Made by a program: the position numbers and the translations under genes. The notes beneath the pieces are model-generated. The model searched no databases. It was not told the DNA's origin and saw only the letters and a program-made list of their open reading frames with translations. This document shows positions 50,945-64,000 of a stretch of DNA of 64,000 nucleotides, in pieces (the first letter of the stretch is position 1; every line of letters begins with the position of its first letter). The stretch comes from Chrysomallon squamiferum (taxonomy: Eukaryota > Mollusca > Gastropoda > Neomphalida > Peltospiridae), in NCBI GenBank assembly GCA_012295275.1, contig CM022676.1, positions 17,750,386 through 17,814,385 on the forward strand, read 5' to 3'.

Positions 50945-51115
50945 TTTATTCTTGTGAATCACTCCCTTGTTCAAACTAACTTAAACATGCACAGTACACA
51001 AAAGACAAAACATAATATCTTATATCAAAATTTAAAACACTAGTCTAATATCTCTAGTCAGGTATCAAATTTAATATGTAGTCACGTTTTCAGTATCTCG
51101 GGTGTTTCTTTTTAT
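50945..51115 (+). repeat. CCGGCCCTG repeat family, variant fragment
   Basis: TTGTGAATCA-TCCCTTGTTCAA, CATAATATCTTA-ATCAA, ATCAAATTTAATATGTAGTCACGTTTT and ATCTCGGGTG. The latter two blocks recur at 58345-58385 and, inverted, at 8345-8420. Confidence 0.65.
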
Positions 51116-51129
51116 TTTTTTTTTTTTTT

Positions 51130-51440
51130 TTTTGTTTTAACCTACCAATTATCTTGCTCTTCCTTTTATATTCATTATATTTATTTAACCCCGCATTTAT
51201 TTATTTATTTGTATATTTTTCTTTACTTATCAACATAAATCAATATATCAAAGTAATAAATACATGCTTTATTTCTGTAGTCATGTGCTACATTTCTTTT
51301 CGTTGTTCATTCTGTCTTTGTGTGTGTGTGTGTGTGTTTGTGTGTGTGAAACTGATTTTACTCTAAACTGAGTTAGAAAGATGACGTCACAATATTTATC
51401 TTTTACACTGCAAAAGTCATATGTCGGTGCTTCTGGACTG
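51130..51440 (+). repeat. Repeat shared with 58410-58850 and inverted at 19900-20300
   Basis: TTGCTCTTCCTT, a CTTTACTTAT-A-ACAT-AAATCAATATATCA block, TGTAGT-ATG, then GATGACGTCACAATATTTATCTTTTACA with a TGACGTCA motif. Noncoding. Confidence 0.65.
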
Positions 51441-51595
51441 CGAAGTGTGAGAAAACTGAAACCAAATCGAACATATAACTCACCAACTAACTAAGTAAAC
51501 AAATAAATAAAGATACAAATAAAAAACAACAACAAAACAACAACAAAAAAACAACTAGCAGACAAACAAGTACACAACAAACAAACAGAATAAAA

Positions 51596-51960
51596 CAAAA
51601 TGAAACAAAAATATATGGTTTTGTTCCTCATGCTAAAATCACTGACTCCTCAGTACCGGCCCTGTTCCCCTCCTCTCTGATTATTGTGAATCAGTCCCTT
51701 GCTCCAACTAACTCGAGCGTGCACAGCAAACAAAACGCGAAATATGATTTGCAACATCGCGATTTAAAACACGTGTCTGCAGACCTCCTGTGAGGTATCC
51801 AGTTTAGTACCTACTCATGGTTTTGTTATCTCGGTTATTATGTTTTGTTGTTTGTACGTATTAATGAGAGAGCGGGTTAAAGAATAGACTTCATATCTGT
51901 AAGAAGAAAATTTTAACATTGCGTCATACAGTAATGACAAAGAATGACAAACAATAAATA
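51596..51960 (+). repeat. CCGGCCCTG interspersed repeat, full-length type copy
   Basis: Starts with an ATATATGGTTTTGTTCCTCATGCTAAAA-like block, then CAGTACCGGCCCTGTTCCCC, CAGTCCCTTGCTCCAACTAA, CTCGAGCGTGCACAGCAAAC, AAAACACGTGTCT, CTCCTGTGAGGTATCCAGTT, GTTTGTACGTATTAATGAGA and TGCGTCATACAGTAATGA. It ends in a ~81-base (AAT)n tail (51966-52046). A unique body with a microsatellite tail is the layout of a non-autonomous retroposon, but no internal RNA polymerase III boxes were recognised. Confidence 0.8.
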
Positions 51961-51962
51961 AA

Positions 51963-51965
<3 letters not shown>

Positions 51966-52050
<85 letters not shown>

Positions 52051-52090
52051 CAACAACAACAACAACAACATAACAATTACAACACTAATA
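51966..52090. repeat. (AAT)n-(AAC)n tail
   Basis: About 27 AAT, then AAC triplets. Confidence 0.96.
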
Positions 52091-52221
52091 GTAATAATAA
52101 TAACAACAAAACGAAAATACTAGAAAAGCTTGAGGCACCCCGCTAAAAATAAATCTTGTTTAAACTTGAACACTCAACTGGCTAGAATCGCGTGTATTTG
52201 TAACTGTACGAATGAAAAACG

Positions 52222-52309
<88 letters not shown>

Positions 52310-52341
52310 GCTATATTATATATTAACACCTCACGTTCTTT

Positions 52342-52434
<93 letters not shown>
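52222..52434. repeat. (AAT)n then (TC)n
   Basis: About 29 AAT triplets (52222-52309) and about 44 TC units (52347-52434), separated by 37 bases. Confidence 0.97.
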
Positions 52435-52438
<4 letters not shown>

Positions 52439-52599
52439 GCATAAGTGGAGGAAAAAAGGAAACGCTGCACACCAAAGAATATATATATATATTTTTTTTA
52501 CTATTTTTGGTTTCTAATGAAATGAATAAATAAGTAAGTAAATAAAAACATTTGTAACAGTTTTGGAAAAATACATTAATTAATAAGTAAAGAATATCG

Positions 52600-53275
52600 T
52601 ATTGGCAGTAACAGTAATAACAGTAATCATACTATAGGCATGAAGTTCATTATTTATTTAATTAAATATTTAACCGGTCATAGTTTACAGTTTTGTCACA
52701 AAACGTTCGATAACTTTAACATTAAGTAAAATCATTCAGTGGGATCATAGTAGCAGAACTATTTTATTAGTATATATATAAAGGAATTGGAAAAAGCAAA
52801 TAATATGACAAAAATTCAAATTGTGTTAAAAAATCTGATTCAGTAAATGTTATTATTCTCAGTTGATATATAAAATGTATTTCCCAATCTAACTCTTAAT
52901 TATTAAATATCAAGTATTGTTACAGATACAACTACTTTGTAATCTCTTTGTGTACCACATTTTAAGAAGAAAATATTAACAATTATGTCAGTAACAATAG
53001 TACATTCAAAATTATACATAATTATAAATAATAAATACACATTTCTTAAAACAAAGGCACTACCTTTATACTTTGTTATATATAACTAACTGATTTTATA
53101 AATTCACTGTCACAGTCTGTAACAATATTTTAATAAGACACAACAACTGGTTTGTACATGGACAGTGTAAAATAACACATTTTACCGGGATAAAAATAAA
53201 ATATTGTTAAAACTTGAATAATGAACTGATGAGTATCATGTCTTTCAAACTGTACGAATGAAGAACAGTACATAT
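52600..53275 (+). repeat. Composite repeat, diverged copy
   Basis: Contains the ordered blocks of 54400-54870 and 60180-60640 (GTTATTATTCTCAGTTGATA, CTAACTCTTAATTATTA, AAACAAAGGCACTAC, ACACAACAACTGGTTTGTACATGGACAGTGTAAAATAACAC, GTACGAATGAA). Confidence 0.75.
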
Positions 53276-53313
53276 AATAATAATAATAATACTAATACTA
53301 CTACTACTACTAC

Positions 53314-53358
<45 letters not shown>

Positions 53359-53370
53359 TAATAATATTTT
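53276..53370. repeat. (AAT)n with (ACT)n interruption
   Basis: AAT, a short ACT run, then about 13 AAT triplets. Confidence 0.95.
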
Positions 53371-53537
53371 CTTGTGAATAGTATGTAGCTATATATAAAT
53401 ATACAGAAAAATAAAATAAATATGTATGTACGTAAAACCTGCGCAATAAATCAAAGATTTACAGATAGTGAAAAGAAGACTACAAAAAATCAGTTGTTAC
53501 TTCGACGTGGTTAACTCATCACGTTTTTTTTGTTTCA

Positions 53538-53550
53538 TCACTCTCTCTCC

Positions 53551-53599
<49 letters not shown>
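53538..53599. repeat. (TC)n microsatellite, imperfect
   Basis: TC units with two CC interruptions, followed by TA/CATA-rich DNA to 53730. Confidence 0.95.
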
Positions 53600-53604
<5 letters not shown>

Positions 53605-53810
53605 GTTTGTTTATACATATATATAAATATACATACATATATAAAAATATATATATATATATATATACATACATACATACATATATATATGTGTGTGAAT
53701 GTGTGTGCATATATATATATATATATATATACTCATTTTTTTCTCTCACACATCGAACATATCTTAAATATAAATAAATAAATAAAAATAAATAAATAAA
53801 TAAACCAAAT

Positions 53811-54244
53811 TGAAACAGAGATCTATAGTTTATTTCGTCATGCTAAAAATACTGAAGTCTCAGTACCGGCCCTGTTCCCTCCTCTCTGATCATTGTGAAT
53901 CAGTCCCTTGCTCCAACTAACTTGGATTTGCACAGTAAGCAAAGGACAAAACATAATCTCTTACATCAAGATTTAAAACACGAGTCTAAGATCTCTAGTA
54001 AGGTATCATGTATTGCTCAAACTAATTCGAGCGTGCACAACAAAGAAATCCCGAAATATGATTTGTAAAACCGCGATTTAAAACACGTGTCTACAGATCT
54101 CCTGTGAGGTAGGCAGTTTAGTACCTAGTCATGTTTTTGAAATCATATTTTTCTTCTTTGTAAGTATTAGTGAGAAAGGAGGTCAAAGATCATCCATAAT
54201 ATCTGTGAACAGAAAAGTATATACAATGCGTCATAGAGTAAGAC

Positions 54245-54310
<66 letters not shown>

Positions 54311-54900
54311 TAATAATAGTAGTAGTAATAATAATAATATAAAGATCAAAACAGAACAACCAAGTAGAATACAAATTGAAAGTAAAAAAATGGTATAGCA
54401 TAAATTCAAACTGCGAAACTAATCTAATTCAGTAAATGCTGTTATTCTAAGTCCAGAAATTAAATTCATATTCCAACATAACACTTAATTATTATAAATC
54501 AACTATTGTTAGAAATACAGCTATTTTCTAATTTGTTTGTCTACAACGTTTTGAGAAGAAAAGAATGAGTTCCCCTAATACATCGAAAATTATATGTAAT
54601 TTAAAACGTTGCGAATTAAATTATTTTTGTGGTTGTAGTAATTGTTGAAACAAAGGCGCTACGTTTACAGTTTGTTAAATATAACTAATTCATTTTATAA
54701 AGTGACTGCCAAAGTCTTTAACAATATATCAATCAGATACGATATGTGGTTTGTATATGGACAGTGTAAAATAATACAATTCACCCCGCGAAAAATAAAT
54801 CATGCTTAAACTTGAATACTGAACTGAAGAGTAGTGTGTCTTTTAAACTGTGCAAATGAAAAACGATACACAAATTATAATAATAATCAAAATACCGTAT
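53811..54900 (+). repeat. ~1.06 kb composite repeat, upstream of BTB copy 3
   Basis: A CCGGCCCTG element with an internal duplication (two CTCAAACTAA-type blocks and two AAAACACG-type blocks) runs into (AAT)n at 54246-54306. It continues with ACAACCAAGTAGAATACAAATTGAAA ... AAAGAATGAGTTCCC ... GGCGCTACGTTTA ... GTACGAATGAAAAA-like blocks. Near-collinear with 59610-60660, in the same orientation. Together they bracket BTB copy 3. Confidence 0.85.
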
Positions 54901-55029
54901 TAGAGCCCTTATTATTTTGTGGACATCTTTTGCTATTTATTGTTTACTTTATTTCATTCTGTTTTATTTTATTTGTATTTTTATTCATTTCTTCTTAGAT
55001 CGGTGATAGCGGTCATATACAGTTGAGTC

Positions 55030-55086
55030 GACTGACAGAAAATAGTTGCTTAAATAAATTGTCCATCAGGAAGTTCAAATTAGAAG
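55030..55086 (+). other. Noncoding first exon of BTB copy 3 (copy d)
   Basis: GACTGACAGAAAATAGTTGCTTAAATAAATTGTCCATCAGGAAGTT aligns with copy c at 46090-46141. It ends at AGAAG|GTATTT. The downstream acceptor is TTTGTAG ending at 56037. The predicted intron is about 0.95 kb and contains two triplet arrays (55573-55645 and 55850-56022). Confidence 0.5.
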
Positions 55087-55567
55087 GTATTTTCAATTGT
55101 TTTCTATTTTAAACTATCGCTTTTTTTTTCTTGCTTATTATTTTGCTTCTTTCTTTTTTTCTTACATGTTTCTTTTTAGATCTGTCACTTTTCGAGAAGT
55201 AAATTGTTATAAATGACCATAAGTACATTGCGATATGAAAATCGTTTCTCCCACAGTCAAATATTTCTTATCTGACTGAGCACAGACCTTTGTTTATAAC
55301 AAAAATGATAATAATAATAATTCTTTCTTTGTTCGTCTTCATCATAGTAATCATTACCATAACCACACGGTATTTCTTTTTTATCCTTTATCTGTGTGAT
55401 ATAGTTCTTTCTTTCCTTATATTTTATTTATTTATTTATTTACTTATTTGTCTTGGTTTGATTATCCTTTTTTATGGAAAAAAATGTTTGTTTCGATTTT
55501 GGAATATGTCCGTGTATAGTTCATTTGTACACGGAAATATTTTTTTAATTATATTTAGAATGAGGTT

Positions 55568-55572
<5 letters not shown>

Positions 55573-55645
<73 letters not shown>
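55573..55645. repeat. (ATT)n microsatellite
   Basis: About 24 triplets, within the predicted 5' UTR intron of BTB copy 3. Confidence 0.96.
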
Positions 55646-55849
55646 GCTATTAACGAGTTATATTTTATTTTATTGATATTTATTTGATTTTTTATTACTA
55701 ACTTTTTATTCATTTTTTATTATTACTATATAATTAATTAATTAAATTATTTTAATTCAATTTGACGTTTTATTTTTTTTTTCTGTATGAATTATGGCAT
55801 TTCTATGTGAGAACAGTCTCTTTTTCCCTTTCTCTCACTACACCATAAT

Positions 55850-55939
55850 AATACTAATATTATGATTATGATTATTATTATTATTATTGTTATGATTATT
55901 ACTGATGCTGTTATTGTTATTATTATTATTATAATTATC

Positions 55940-55992
<53 letters not shown>

Positions 55993-56022
55993 GTTATTGT
56001 TATTATTATGATTATTATTATT
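55850..56022. repeat. (ATT)n / (AAT)n self-complementary array
   Basis: ATT-rich, then AAT, then ATT triplets up to 15 bases before the acceptor of the first coding exon of BTB copy 3. Confidence 0.93.
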
Positions 56023-56044
56023 ATCCATTGTTTGTAGTGAAATC

Positions 56045-57529
56045 ATGGCCACCGGAACTTCAGTCTCAAGTTGGCAGACAGGAAAGAATCTGAGGCAATG
56101 CATTGAGCACGTTTTTCTTACAAGAACTGACACGGACGTCAGATTTCTTGTTGGGGAACAAAAAAAGGCTGTCGATGCTCACCGATTCATACTCATTATT
56201 CGAAGCGAAGTTTTTTATCAGATGATGACAGGAGAACTTCGCGAAGAAAGAAACATCATAGTACCGGATGTGGAGGAACATATTTTCTCAGAATTTTTAA
56301 AGTATGTTAAAACACACACACACAGAAACACACGTACGAACACAGTGAGAAAGAGAGATATACATACGTTAATAACAGATACGTTAATAACGATACAGTT
56401 TTTGTTAGTAATGTAATTATTTTCTAATTAATTATTCCGACATAGATACCTCAAATTTTAAAGTCTTACTCTACTTCTTTTACACAGATATCTTTATACG
56501 GATGACGTCGTCCTAACAGGCGACAACGTCACCGGTCTGCTGTATCTATCGAGGAAGTACTTCATCACAACACTTAAAGATAAATGCGTAAACTTTTTGG
56601 AGTCGTCGTTGTCGGTACAGAATGCGTGCGTCGTGCTGGAACAAGCTCACCTGTTTGATGAACATGATCTAAGGAAAAAAAGTCTGAATTATATTTTGAA
56701 AAATGGCGACGAAGTTTTGAAGTCGGATGAAGTCACCGATCTTTCTCACGAATGTCTGGTTGAGATCGTACGATCAGACGAACTGACAGCAGACGAGAAA
56801 AATGTGTTTGAAGGCGCTTTGAAGTGGGCTGACAACGCGTGCACGGTGCAAGGAAAACAGACGAATGGACAGAACAGGCGCGAGGCACTGGGCGAGGTCG
56901 TGAAGCACGTGCGTTATCCATTACTCGATCAGACGTATTTTGTAAAACACGTGACACACACTCACATACTCACTGAGACAGAAGAACTCAAAATTACAAA
57001 ACATTTCCTTTGTCCAGATGAAGATGTTTCACCTTTTAACTCAAACATGAGAACTAAAACACAGATTAGAATAAACAGGTTTCGTATGTTACTTGGTTCC
57101 TTAACATGTTCTGGTAAAGAAGATGACGCCATTACTTTCTCTGTCAACAAAAATACTTTACTTCGCGGATTTCTCTTGTACGGTCAACGTGAACCACGAA
57201 ACTACGACGTCAGCGCCTTCGTCACTGATACAAGAGCAGACGAAATACTGGATGGGTCTACACTGACACAGAAATATGAACACGTCGTGTCTGACGAGTA
57301 TGACGTCGTGTTCAGACGTCCAGTGAAGATTACTAAAGACACTGAATACAGCTTGTTTGTTAATGTTAAAGGAGGTTACACATGGTGTGGAGGTGAAGGT
57401 AAATCAGAAATTGTTGTAGACTCTTTTGTTTGTAGATTTTCTGAGTCACACAAATCTAAACACAGTGACAGACAACTTAGTACACATGTGAAAACAGGAC
57501 AAATACCTGCTTTGTTATTTTTAGTTTAA
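56045..57529 (+). CDS. BTB-BACK-PHR protein, intact copy 3 (BTBD1/2/3/6-like)
   Basis: Two coding exons: 56045-56301 (donor GTATGT) and 56488-57529 (acceptor TTTTACACAG); the split codon AA|A restores Lys86, giving 432 residues without a stop. The start has a good context (AATCATGG) seven bases after the acceptor. BTB about residues 22-120 (DAHRFILIIRSEVFYQMM, FLKYLYTDDVVLTG), BACK about 123-250 (FEGALKWAD, VRYPLLD), PHR about 282-432 (ITFSVNKNTLLRGFLLYG, DGSTLTQKYEHVV, GQIPALLFLV). This is the domain order of BTBD1/2/3/6 proteins, cullin-3 ubiquitin-ligase adaptors that bind CUL3 through BTB-BACK and substrates through the C-terminal domain. It has diverged strongly, so it is a lineage-specific paralogue and its substrate is unknown. 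Flanked by direct composite repeats. Copies 1 and 2 are pseudogenes. Confidence 0.9.
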
Positions 57530-58330
57530 AAAATAACTTCGTTCAAACACTGTCATTTTTTGTCATCACTGGGTTCATATATTTTGTTTTTTTATTTATT
57601 TATTTATTTATTTATTTATTTTATTTATTTATTTGTTTATTTTTTTATTTATTTATCTTTGTTTGTTTACGTTTTGTATTTCTGATTAGTTCAGACAGCA
57701 ATGATGACATCGTATACACTTGATTTGAAATTACGATTTCTAAAGGACGGATTTCTGTAAAACACGTGCATGATGTGTATAAACATGTCATTTATTATTT
57801 ATAATTATTACTATTTGTTTGTTTATGCATTTATGCATTTTTAAGTTGATTTATTTGTTTATTTATTTATTTATTTATTTATTTTATATGAAAGATAAGA
57901 TGTAAATAAATTATGTATGTATTTCCTGGTTGTTAGACATGAAAATGAGAACTGTTATTTAATTTATTTATCCATTTTCTTTTAAGACTAGCAACTCTTT
58001 TTTATTTATTTATGGATGAGACATAAATAAACGAAAAACAGAAAAATAAATTTGTATTTTCATTATGAATTTTCACTTATTTCGTTTATTTTGGTATTTT
58101 ATTTGTGTTTAAAATGTAATCTGGTGAAATTCAAAGATATACAAATAAATGTTTCAGGTATTATTATTTACATTTTGTTCTTTATTTATTTCTTTGTTTG
58201 TTTTCTTCGAACATTGAGTAATAGTATATGTTTATGTATGTGTATATGTGTTGGTATACACACAGAAATAATTCATACACACATACATAGACACACATAC
58301 AGACAGACACACATACATAAGATCGCGTGT
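57530..58330 (+). other. 3' flank of BTB copy 3
   Basis: Shares the block order of the other copies (ATCACTGGGTTCATAT, (TTTA)n, CATGATGTGTATAAACAT, GACATGAAAATGAGAACTGTTAT, AAGACTAGCAACTCTT, GTTTAAAATGTAATCTGGTGAA). It lacks the CACACAGCAGTAGT block at the expected place, having other sequence after about 58320. Confidence 0.7.
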
Positions 58331-58409
58331 ATAAGATCTAGTGTAGTATCAAATTTAATATGAAGTCACGTTTTCAATATCTCGGGTGCATCTTCTATTT
58401 GCTTTGTTT

Positions 58410-58850
58410 CAACATACCAGTTCTCTTGCTCTTCCTTCGTTATTTATTCATTTATTTATTTAGTTATACCTATATTTCTCTTTACTTATTATAAACATCA
58501 AATCAATATATCACAATAACCAGTAGATATTTTATTTGTGTAGTGATGAGTAACATTTATTTTCGTTGTGTGAACGTATCAATCAGACGGGATATGTATA
58601 TATACACACGCACACACACACACTTACACATATATGTGTATATATATATAGATATATTATCGAAGTTATTGTTACTATACCTGTTACATTAAAACTCGTG
58701 TGTGAGTGTATATGTCTATGCATGTGTATCTCTGTGTGTGAAAGGATTTGTATTGTAAACATTTTAGAAATGGGTCGTCCAAGATTTATTTTCAGCACTA
58801 CAAACATCATATCTCTCTGCTTATAGGTTACGAAGTCTTAGAAAACTGTA
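58410..58850 (+). repeat. Repeat shared with 51130-51440
   Basis: Same ordered blocks (TTGCTCTTCCTT, CTTTACTTATTATAAACATCAAATCAATATATCA). The central part is filled by CA/TA/TG repeats (58600-58740). Confidence 0.6.
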
Positions 58851-58934
58851 ATGAAATCGAACATATATTAAAACAAACAAGGAAATCAATAAATTAATAA
58901 ATAAAATAAATAAATAAACAAACAAAATAAAACA

Positions 58935-59270
58935 AAATGTAACAGAGATATATGGTTTCCTTCGTCATGGTAAACACACTGAAGCCTCAGTACCGGCCCT
59001 GTTCCCCTCCTCTCTGATTACTCTGAATCAGTCCCTTGCTCCAACTAACTCGAGCGCGCACAGCAAACAAAACGCAAAATCTGATTTGTAACAAAGCGAT
59101 TTAAAACAGCTGTCTAGAGATCTCCTGTGAGGTATCCAGTTTAGTATCTAGTCACGTTTTTGAGATATCAATCGTTGCATTTTGTTGTTTGTACGAATTA
59201 ATGAGAGGGGGGGTCAAAGAACAACCTTCTTATCTGCGAATATATTTTTTTGTACATGCGTCCAGCAGTA

Positions 59271-59272
<2 letters not shown>
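58935..59272 (+). repeat. CCGGCCCTG interspersed repeat, full-length copy
   Basis: Closest to the 51596 copy, starting at a TATATGGTTTCCTTCGTCATG-like block and ending in an (AAT)n tail (59272-59355). Confidence 0.82.
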
Positions 59273-59344
<72 letters not shown>

Positions 59345-59465
59345 TAATAATAATATAATAATAATATTTTCTTATGAATACTATGTAGCTATGTGAATAT
59401 ACAGAACATTTTATGTGTATCTAAAACCTGCGCAATGAATCAAAGCTTTAAAAAAATTCAGTTGT

Positions 59466-59605
<140 letters not shown>

Positions 59606-59609
59606 GTCC

Positions 59610-60023
59610 AAATCTCAGTACCGGCCCTATCACCCACCTTCTAGATCATTGTGAATAGGTCCCTTGTTCAAACTAACTTGAACGTGCACAGTAAACAAAA
59701 GACAAAACACAATCTCTTACATCAAGATTTAAAACACGAGTCTAAGATCTCTAGTGATGTATCATGTATTGCTCAAACTAACTCGAGCGTGCACAGCAAA
59801 GAAAACGCGAAATATGATTTGTAACAACGCGATTTGAAAGACGTGTCTACAGATCTCCTGTGAGGTATCCAGTTTAGAACCTAGTCATGTTTTTGAGATT
59901 ATCTATTATTTGTCTTTTGTCCTTTGTACGTATTAATGAGAGAGGAGATCAAAGATCATCCATAATATCTGAGAACAGAACATTTTATACAATTCACCAT
60001 ACAGTAAAAATAATAATACTAAT

Positions 60024-60100
<77 letters not shown>

Positions 60101-60660
60101 TATAACAAGTTCAAAAAGCAACAACCAAGTAGAATACAAATTGAAAATAAGAAATGATATAGCATAAATTCAAACTGCGTAAATAATCAAATGTTGTAAA
60201 TGTTATTATTATCGATCAATAAATTAAATTAATTTCCTAATATAACACATAATTGTTATATATCAGCTATTGTTAGCAATACAGCTACTTTGTAATCTGT
60301 TTGTCTATCACGTTTTGAAAAGAAAAGAATGAGTTCCCGTAATACCTTGAAAATTATACGTAATTTAAAAGGCTGCCAGTTAAGTTATTTCTGTGGTTGT
60401 TGTAATTATTGAAACAAAGGCGCTACGTTTATAATTTGTTATGTATAACTAATTAATTTGATAAAATTACTGTCACAGTTTGTAACAATATATGAATAAC
60501 AGACACAACAACTGGTTTGTATATGAACAGTGTAAAATAATACACTTCACACCGCTAAAAATAAATCTTGTTTAAACTTGAACACTGAACTGGCGAGTAT
60601 TGTGTCTTTTAAATTGTACGAATGAAAAAGGATACACAAATAATATTAATAATCAAAATA
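59610..60660 (+). repeat. ~1.06 kb composite repeat, downstream of BTB copy 3
   Basis: Collinear with 53811-54900, including the internal duplication of the CCGGCCCTG element, the (AAT)n (60026-60094) and the ACAACCAAGTAGAATACAAATTGAAA block. Same orientation. Confidence 0.85.
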
Positions 60661-60761
60661 CTTTTCGGTGAATATTACATAAACATTTTATAATCGTAAC
60701 CACTCAACTAGTAAGGCACCAAATAATCCACCAAATAAAGATAAAATAAAGAGGAAGATAC

Positions 60762-60763
60762 AG

Positions 60764-60812
<49 letters not shown>
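60762..60812. repeat. (AC)n microsatellite
   Basis: About 25 AC units, with CATA-rich sequence after it. Confidence 0.96.
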
Positions 60813-60819
<7 letters not shown>

Positions 60820-60859
60820 TATACATACACACACATACATACATATATACATACATACA

Positions 60860-61760
60860 CACAAAATTATCTTTTTCAGAAACAGCAGACAATTTTTCAA
60901 GTACGTCACTTCATAAACAATGACGTCAATATGCACGTAAACAGGCTACCGCGCGCTCAAGATGAAATTATCTCAATTTTTTAATTCTTAATAAACAATG
61001 ATGTCACGCTTCTTGTAATCACTATGCGCAGCTAAATGAACAAGATTATTATTAGTGTGTTAGTACGTAAGTGAATTAACTCACTCAGAATTATGCTTAA
61101 ATACATGCGGTGCGCATTTTGTTTTGTTTTTTTGAATTCATCGTAATGTCAGAGTGGCCTAAAATAAATCGGCAACGTATCAAACTTTTTAAAGCCTAGC
61201 TATTGTCACAGACATCAAATTAAACATCTACATGTGTAATTCGTTGTTCTGTTTCTAATGTAACAGGGTTTTTAACAAAATACTGTATAGAGACTATGCT
61301 CGTGTAATTATGCCACTTATGAAAATCTCAATTACTTTAATTTGTATACAAGTTTAGAAGAACTGTGTTTATTGTCAACTGTAATCTGAACAGTAAAACA
61401 AAGAATTTGACTCAAATAACGGCAGTCCGCTGACTGACCGTAGAATTTTTATCACGAGATCATTTGACAAAATGGAGCCACAAAGTAACTATACGTTCAA
61501 CTTCCAACTGATCTATTTCAAATAACAAATAAATAAATAAATAAATAAATAAGTAAATAAATAAATAATTTAATAATTAAATAGATAGATAAATAAATAA
61601 ATAAAGAAGGCGACTTACATTTTGCCGTGGGTTAATAGTAAGGCGAACTTGATACAAAAACGCGATTTTTTTCGCTCATGTCCACCTCTGGCTTGATCCA
61701 TGGCAGTGCAGTTTAAAATATGAAGAGAGGAAAGTAGTCTGACTTTTTAAAACCAAACTA
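60860..61760. other. Gene-free stretch
   Basis: CpG-containing DNA without a recognisable exon. A TGACGTCA motif lies at 60920-60927, and (AAAT)n at 61524-61605. Confidence 0.55.
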
Positions 61761-61763
61761 GCA

Positions 61764-62223
61764 TCACTGACATTTGTACGAAAGTAATTTTTCGTTAGAG
61801 GGAAACGAGCGACAAATGAAAAAGAACAGTGGATTGATGATATACACAATGAACCATTAAATCAGTGTTCAGTAACTGAAATCACCACAGACTGCTCAAG
61901 AGTCTACCAAAATTTACAAATAGATTAGTAACAAACAAACTGTAGATCTGTTTTACTGGGATTTTTAAATACATTTACGACAAAGAATGAAAACACCATA
62001 GCATGCAAGAACTTTCTACATAGACTTCTCGTTCAGTCTTACCACGTCTAACCAGCATCTTGAATAGACAGTAGTACGGATACTAAATCTGCATTACTGA
62101 CATTTGTACGAAAGCAATATTTACATTAGTTACACATATATACGCACAGAAACAAACACACACACACACACATATATATATACATACATACATAAACACA
62201 GGTCTAAATGTCTTTCTTAACCA

Positions 62224-62273
<50 letters not shown>

Positions 62274-62675
62274 AACAAACACACACAGATATACTCAGAC
62301 ATACACACACACACAGAGATATATATACACAGACACATGCAAATACACATAGACAAACTCAAACATTGATGTAGATATGTTTAAGAAAGAGAGATGTATG
62401 TGTCCTAGAGAAAATGTCTATTTTGATGTGAGTAAATCAGTTTTGAGTAACTGAAAAGACCACAGACTGCTCAAGAGTCTATCAAAATTTACAAATAGAT
62501 TAGTAACAAACAAACTGTAGATCTGTTTTACTGGGATTTTTAAATACATTTACGAAAAAGAGTGAACACACCATGGTATGCAAGAACTTTCTAAATAGAC
62601 TTCTAGTTAATCTTACCACGTCTAACCAACATCTTGAATAGACAGTAGTACGGATACTGAATCTGCCTCATCTTC
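61764..62675 (+). repeat. Direct duplication of a ~235-base segment
   Basis: 61860-62100 and 62439-62670 are about 90% identical by eye (CACAGACTGCTCAAGAGTCTA, TTACAAATAGATTAGTAACA, TGTAGATCTGTTTTACTGGG, TTGAATAGACAGTAGTACGG). ACTGACATTTGTACGAAAG at 61768 and 62097 marks a second repeated point. Microsatellites (CA)n and (TA)n (62150-62330) fill the space between. Confidence 0.85.
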
Positions 62676-63891
<1,216 letters not shown>

Positions 63892-64000
63892 GATGTATGT
63901 CACATAGCTTCACCTGTTACTTTTTCTTGTGACATGTCTACAAGATATTATTGAGAAAAGTGTTTTTTAAATAATAATATGTTTCAGTCGCCTTCTGGTT

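Overview
This window looks like a piece of an invertebrate animal genome, probably a mollusc (an inference with modest confidence). It has spliced animal gene families (BTB-BACK-PHR, immunoglobulin-superfamily receptor, type IV collagen). It also carries an extreme load of simple repeats ((TC)n, (AAT)n, (TA)n, (TG)n) and a mosaic of CpG-rich and CpG-depleted blocks. It contains exactly 200 N (21281-21480), a typical scaffold gap. I see no bacterial or viral gene organisation. Most long open frames are microsatellite artefacts and are left out.

Layout. 0.9-1.95 kb: a minus-strand promoter-like element and noncoding first exon of the same type that precedes the BTB genes, pointing out of the left edge. 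7.8-12.7 kb: interspersed repeats, then BTB-BACK-PHR copy 1, truncated at its 5' end and frameshifted. 12.7-21.3 kb: no intact gene; a ~1.1 kb segmental duplication (15.1/20.3 kb) and inverted copies of the repeats and BTB 3' flank found at 48-61 kb. 21.5-28.4 kb, right of the gap: a CpG-poor block almost free of long microsatellites, holding broken minus-strand exons (type IV collagen NC1 and Gly-X-Y exons, a MULE-type transposase, two unidentified exons). 28.4-31.7 kb: minisatellites. 32.2-40.5 kb: a plus-strand immunoglobulin-superfamily type I membrane receptor gene with one decayed and four recognisable Ig exons, a transmembrane exon and cytoplasmic-tail exons, all phase 1; two Ig exons carry in-frame stops. 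42.5-48.4 kb: tandem noncoding first exons, then BTB copy 2 (one frameshift, two stops). 49-55 kb: repeat families. 55.0-57.5 kb: BTB copy 3, the only intact copy (432 residues, one coding intron). 58-60.7 kb: 3' flank and a second copy of the ~1.06 kb composite repeat that also lies upstream of copy 3. 60.7-64 kb: a tandem duplication and simple repeats.

How it fits together. The three BTB-BACK-PHR copies share exon structure, the splice-acceptor context next to the start codon, 5' noncoding exons and 3' flanks. They therefore arose by duplication of a whole cassette, and the interspersed repeats around them are plausible substrates for unequal recombination. Copies 1 and 2 decayed independently. 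BTB-BACK-PHR proteins of the BTBD1/2/3/6 type are cullin-3 ubiquitin-ligase adaptors, so copy 3 is most simply read as a lineage-specific substrate adaptor. I see no direct functional link to the neighbouring Ig receptor; both look like rapidly duplicating and decaying families in an unstable, repeat-rich region.
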